Of a DNA stretch of 64,000 bases, positions 60,590 to 64,000 are shown in pieces. The first letter of the stretch is position 1, and every line of letters begins with the position of its first letter. Location: the NCBI GenBank assembly GCA_026225945.1, contig JAMJFZ010001134.1, forward strand, positions 124,001 through 188,000, written 5' to 3'. The DNA is from Cricetomys ansorgei (taxonomy: Eukaryota > Chordata > Mammalia > Rodentia > Nesomyidae). A program made the translations under genes and the position numbers. Below the pieces are notes generated by a model, which was not told where the DNA came from, ran no database searches, and worked only from the letters and a program-made list of their open reading frames with translations.

Positions 60590-61216
60590 TTCCCCTCTGT
60601 TTTTTCTTAGCCTTAGGCAGGTTAGGAAGAGGGGGCGCAGAGGGAGCCGCCGGAGCGTATGGCTCAGGACGGAAACGTTCTTCCTCATAGCGCGCAGCTT
60701 CCTCTTCTAGTTCTGTTTGTTCCTCTGTATCCAGTTTCTCTTCTGACCCCGAAGTTTCTGAGTCTGTGGTTTCTGAGTCAGAAGAGGAACTACTATCTCG
60801 TCACTAGTTATTTTTAAATTTTCAAATTCTGCTAGTACTGGGTATACCCTTTTCTGACTATTCATTTGTTCTTTTTTCTCTTTTTCTACCCTTTTTATCT
60901 CTTTTTTAGGCCTCTCCCTCTTTTCTGTTTCTGACATGCTGTCTTGATGTTCTGCCAATGTACGCTGTCCTTCTTTTACCCTCTCTTGACATCGCTTATT
61001 AACCATACGCCATAGTGGCCATGTGCCGGCACGGAGACCTCCCTTTTCCTTTTCCCTTTGCAAATCTCCTCCTAGTTTACCCCAAGAAGGGATTGTAAGA
61101 GACCTGGTGGTTCCTGGGCGATGACAATTTAGACAAGGGCAACAAGCAAGAACAACAATAACCATACAAGCAAACATGACCGCACCTAGTGCAGGGTCAA
61201 TCTCATAAAACAGCAT
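60590..61216 (-). pseudogene. Gag 5' remnant (frameshifted)
   Basis: The first frame (60707-61216, 169 codons) starts at a Met about 100 bp after the primer site. It has a hydrophobic N-terminus at residues 12-27 (AVMFACMVIVVLACCPC), then Lys/Glu-rich, coiled-coil-like sequence. IAP Gag proteins are known to carry an N-terminal ER-targeting hydrophobic signal, which fits. Near 60.80 kb the plausible coding sequence changes frame. The continuing frame holds a Ser/Glu/Asp-rich patch and a Pro-rich patch (PEPYAPAAPSAPPLP), then meets the integrase part near 60.57 kb. Capsid and nucleocapsid are missing. It could not make particles. Confidence 0.65.
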
Positions 61217-61315
61217 ACCTCTCAGAAAGAGTCTGGATCCACTTTCATCCCGCGCTCCAGTTCTGAATCCTCCTGAAAACAGGGGTCTTCGCCGGTGCTC
61301 AGCTGATGGTCAGGT

Positions 61316-61333
61316 TCCCGGGTTTCGGCACCA
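61316..61333 (-). other. Primer-binding site for tRNA-Phe
   Basis: Sense TGGTGCCGAAACCCGGGA lies two bases after the 5' LTR and is complementary to the 18 3'-terminal nucleotides of mammalian tRNA-Phe, the primer known for IAP elements. Confidence 0.93.
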
Positions 61334-61335
61334 AA

Positions 61336-61648
61336 TGTGGACGCCCGCCTCGCCTGCAAGGAAGATGCCGCACATAGGATTCTTCTGGTTCACACTTTAT
61401 TGAGGACTGTAGCTTATTGAGTGTTGAGAGCGAAAGACCCTGAATGTGTGAGGCACCCTGCTTATATAGGCAACGTGACCATCAACGATTGGATGCATGT
61501 CCAGAACCTCATTAGCATAGGGGGAGGCGGCAAGGATTACTCAACTTGCTCCTGCGCTGTTACTTGTTTACTCCAGAACTGAGCAAGAGGAGCCGGAAGC
61601 AGGAAACCGGTGCCATCTTGTAATGACATTTCAACTCGGCTCCCAACA
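61336..61648 (-). mobile_element. 5' LTR
   Basis: 313 bp. The TATA-like element is at 61461-61468 and the AATAAA signal at 61396-61401 (complement). It has one copy of the 64-bp U3 block, against two in the 3' LTR. As this is the promoter LTR, the difference bears on any residual transcription. Confidence 0.93.
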
Positions 61649-61654
61649 ATAATC
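61649..61654. repeat. Target-site duplication, right copy
   Basis: ATAATC, identical to 58737-58742. Confidence 0.9.
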
Positions 61655-62850
61655 CATCATTTCCAAACATCAGTCCTTCTTTTTGTTCATACATTCTTAT
61701 TTCATTTTTCTTTCCTATATCCATGCATCCTTACAGATTTCCCATTATCATTAATTTTTCAATCACTCTTATATTTATTTCTTCCTCAACTTTCAGTTGC
61801 TTTTGTTCATTCTTTATTTCCTTATTTTTCTTTCTTTTTCCCTTTTTTGCATTTTTAAATGTTTTCCATTAGGAGAGTTTTAATTTTACACTTCATTCAC
61901 CTACTTGTCAGACTTTGTTTTTGAAAGAGAAACTCATGTGTATTACTATCACAAGGATTTATGAGCACCGGACCTTGATTTGCAGAGTAGACATCACGTA
62001 CAACTAAAAGATGCGTATTAACCCAAAGTAGAATGATGTCTTCTTATTCATGAATATTACAGATCAGAGACCTCCATGAAGGAATATGAAGGAGCTTCAA
62101 AACCAATGAAGTAGGAACAGTTTCTTTTTTGTGTCATACCTAGGAAATAGGATGCCTGAAATAGTTGATTCAATTTTAATCTGATGTTACTTAACTCCAT
62201 CTTAGTCATGTTCCTCAGGAAGAATGCCAGAATCCAGATCAAGAATTCCCTTGAAACATCACATTTAAGTCATGTGTTCTTCCTTGGCAAGTTGCTCCCT
62301 AGTTACTGGAGGAAGATTGTGTACCAGAGGACCTAATTGTAATGTATAATAGAGACTGGGGTTCAGGAAGCTCACAAATTAGACACGGAACATTCATAAC
62401 ATGTTCTTCATGTAGATTGGAACGCAAGCATCAGAAGGTGAGAGACAGAGAGTATGATATGTATATTGTAGGTTTAGACCAGCACCTCTCCTACTTATCC
62501 ACTGAAAGTTTAAACAAGAATCAAAGATTGTTTTATAATAGAAGCCTAACACAATCACAACTCTGAAGTGGAGCCTATTATGACACAGGACATACAGTGC
62601 AATGATCACAGGCATGTGCTCTTATTAGTGTAATTTTCTATTCTTATTAATGTAAATATAAAATCATTAGTTAATTGTAATCAATTGTAGGGGATGTAGG
62701 TAACAATGTTCAAGAAATGGCAAGTGACCATGTATACTGTGTATTTCCCCTAGAGACAAAGCCTTGCCACAAAATATACAGAAGACATGGCCAACAGAAT
62801 CATATATGTAGTTGATGTAAGACAGCACAGCTATTACTTGTCCTTTTAAT
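61655..62850 (+). repeat. Fourth ~3-kb unit, continuation after the provirus
   Basis: Resumes the unit. AAAACCAATGAAGTAGG (62099) matches AAAACCAATGAATGAGG (56739). CATACCTAGGAAATAGGATGC matches CTTACCTAGGAATCATGC (56792). GGCAAGTTGCTCCCTAGTT (62286) matches AGCAAGCTACTTCCTGATT (56943). The paralogue at 56.1-56.9 kb therefore shows what the empty site looked like. Confidence 0.6.
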
Positions 62851-63100
62851 TTAGAACAAGGAGTGAAGATTGGTCTATGGTGCATTCTCATGCAGTCACT
62901 CCCATCCTCAGGAACCCAAAATAAAACTGTTTTCATGCAGGGATACCAGAACTAATGTCTATTTTTTAGTCAGCAAATTGTCTATTCTTGTGTCAGAGAA
63001 TATTGGCTGATATTAGCAACTATGGGAACAGCATCTGTTCAGTGAAATGAATTACACAGCCTTCTCTTTGTGAGAACTCGTAGTAGGTCAAAATACATAC
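62851..63100 (+). repeat. Fifth ~3-kb unit, beginning only
   Basis: CTCATGCAGTCACTCCCATC (62888) and the AGCATCTGTTCAGTGAAATG block (63031) resemble 51397-51560 and 39985-40150. Similarity fades after 63.1 kb. Confidence 0.45.
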
Positions 63101-64000
63101 AACTCAGTGTTAAGCAACACAGTGTCATGAGCACCGGCAAGCCAATGGGCAATGGTTGGGAGAGGGTGTCCCGGTGCTGTGCTGCATGGGCGGTGGTAAG
63201 CCTGGGAGATAAAATTCCCAGTCCCTTTGAGCAGACTTTAAAATGTCTTTTTCTTTCCTCTTGATGGAAAATACTGGATTATTCCAAATGTTTCCCCTTG
63301 CCCTTCTGTCTCTCTTTTTAGCAAATAGGCTCACAAAGAGCATTTAGTGAATTACTTCCTTGTATGATTGATTCAATGAACATATTGAGGATTAATGTAG
63401 TACAATGGAATGTTGATGAAATTCATGCCAGTTTTCTCAGCCCATAAAATACATAGGTAGCTTGGATGTCAGGTAGTTTATCAGTACAAGACTAATTTAT
63501 TTTTTAAAATATGAGATCTAGTAAACAAAATTCATGTAGTTTTCTGTCTGTGTGAATATTGTTTCTCATCTATGTCGTAAATGTAGATTTTATTACCACT
63601 CTTTTTTTTAAAGTAAAGGCATAAAATTGGTTTGCAAAATAGTTCTATTGAGTAAAATAGATTTCATCCAGTAATTCCTCACTGCAGGTGCAACAATGTC
63701 TTACATCTACCAGTATTCTGACTTCTCTGGATTCCTAGCAGATTTCACTTCTTGTTACTTTTTTTTAGAGAAATTACTAATTTGAAGATATAAAAAAAAA
63801 TGTTCCTTATAATCAATAGTGATGCTGAAGCAAATTTATATATTTTGGTGTGTTCATTCAGTTTAAAAGGAGTATAGAAGGTTATTTAAACAAGACTATA
63901 AAACATAAACTCAGTTAATCATTTTAACAAATTTATTGTTTATTTGTTACAGATCATACGATTTTTATTACTAGGGCACATATAAACAAATGATATTTAC
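63101..64000. other. Intergenic, nothing recognised
   Basis: A short GC-richer patch at 63125-63240 gives open frames of 64 and 72 codons on opposite strands without recognisable motifs. The remainder is AT-rich. Confidence 0.4.

Larger units (their letters stand above)
58743..61648 (-). mobile_element. Defective IAP-like (ERVK-class) provirus, minus strand
   Basis: A 2906-bp provirus bounded by two LTRs that start TGTTGGGAGCC and end CACA. Sense order (decreasing coordinates) is 5' LTR, tRNA-Phe primer site, gag 5' part, integrase C-terminus, env pieces, polypurine tract, 3' LTR. The LTR start, the TATATAAG promoter, the AATAAAG signal, the tRNA-Phe primer site and the 6-bp target duplication are those of IAP-type elements. 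Classical IAPs lack env, so this resembles env-bearing IAP relatives. Most of gag, protease, reverse transcriptase and most of integrase are missing. By hand I count about 18 substitutions between the LTRs (roughly 5-6%), so insertion is not recent. I cannot assign a named subfamily. Confidence 0.93.

Noticed and set aside
58743..61648. Possibility that the provirus is intact or mobile
   Set aside because: Capsid, protease, reverse transcriptase and the integrase catalytic core are missing, and the LTRs differ at many positions.
1..64000. CRISPR arrays, bacterial operons, rRNA or intact tRNA genes
   Set aside because: Nothing of the kind is seen; sequence character is a rodent nuclear genome. 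ID/B2-like matches are SINE remnants, not tRNA genes.

Overview
The window looks like nuclear DNA of a murid rodent (mouse or rat type). It carries degenerate B1, B3/B2 and B4/ID SINE remnants, old rodent-type L1 pieces, and an intracisternal-A-particle-like (ERVK class) provirus with a tRNA-Phe primer site. Composition is AT-rich. Long simple repeats are common, and no intact cellular protein-coding gene could be recognised. Nearly every open frame is short and lies in repeats, L1 antisense, microsatellites or non-coding sequence. The open frames I could assign to a protein family are decayed L1 ORF2 and decayed retroviral gag, integrase and env.

Layout. (1) 0-9.6 kb: AT-rich sequence with a TG/TA microsatellite, an unidentified coding-like patch on the minus strand at 0.74-1.64 kb, and two antisense L1 3'-region fragments (about 5.9-6.9 and 8.3-9.5 kb). 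(2) 9.7-14.3 kb: a local direct duplication (9.7-11.45 versus 12.78-14.32 kb). Between the copies sits a degenerate minisatellite of 57-59 bp units. (3) 14.5-32.6 kb: a compound AAT/AGT repeat, then a large imperfect inverted duplication (arms about 14.9-21.05 and 23.04-29.3 kb). It is built from an unclassified repeat unit of about 2.5-3.4 kb that occurs at least six times, in both orientations. A U6 snRNA pseudogene lies near the inner end of each arm. (4) 32.6-54.2 kb: two paralogous tracts in direct orientation, offset by about 11.4 kb. Each is an antisense L1 followed by about 6.4 kb of sequence with the same B4, B3 and B1 SINEs at matching positions. A GC-richer segment found only once (about 42.96-44.3 kb) separates them. 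(5) 54.9-63.1 kb: further copies of a roughly 3-kb sub-unit of those tracts. One is interrupted by a 2906-bp provirus on the minus strand (58743-61648) with both LTRs, a 6-bp target-site duplication, a primer-binding site and a polypurine tract. Most of gag-pro-pol is deleted.

The genes do not form a pathway. The theme is structural: repeated local duplication, inversion and transposon insertion, as expected of a fast-evolving gene-poor rodent segment. I found no convincing new biochemical system. The items most worth checking are the inverted repeat and its unknown unit, the provirus with an LTR-specific 64-bp enhancer duplication and an open gag-to-integrase junction, and the paralogous tracts. 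Boundaries given as round numbers come from reading by eye and may be off by tens to hundreds of bases.
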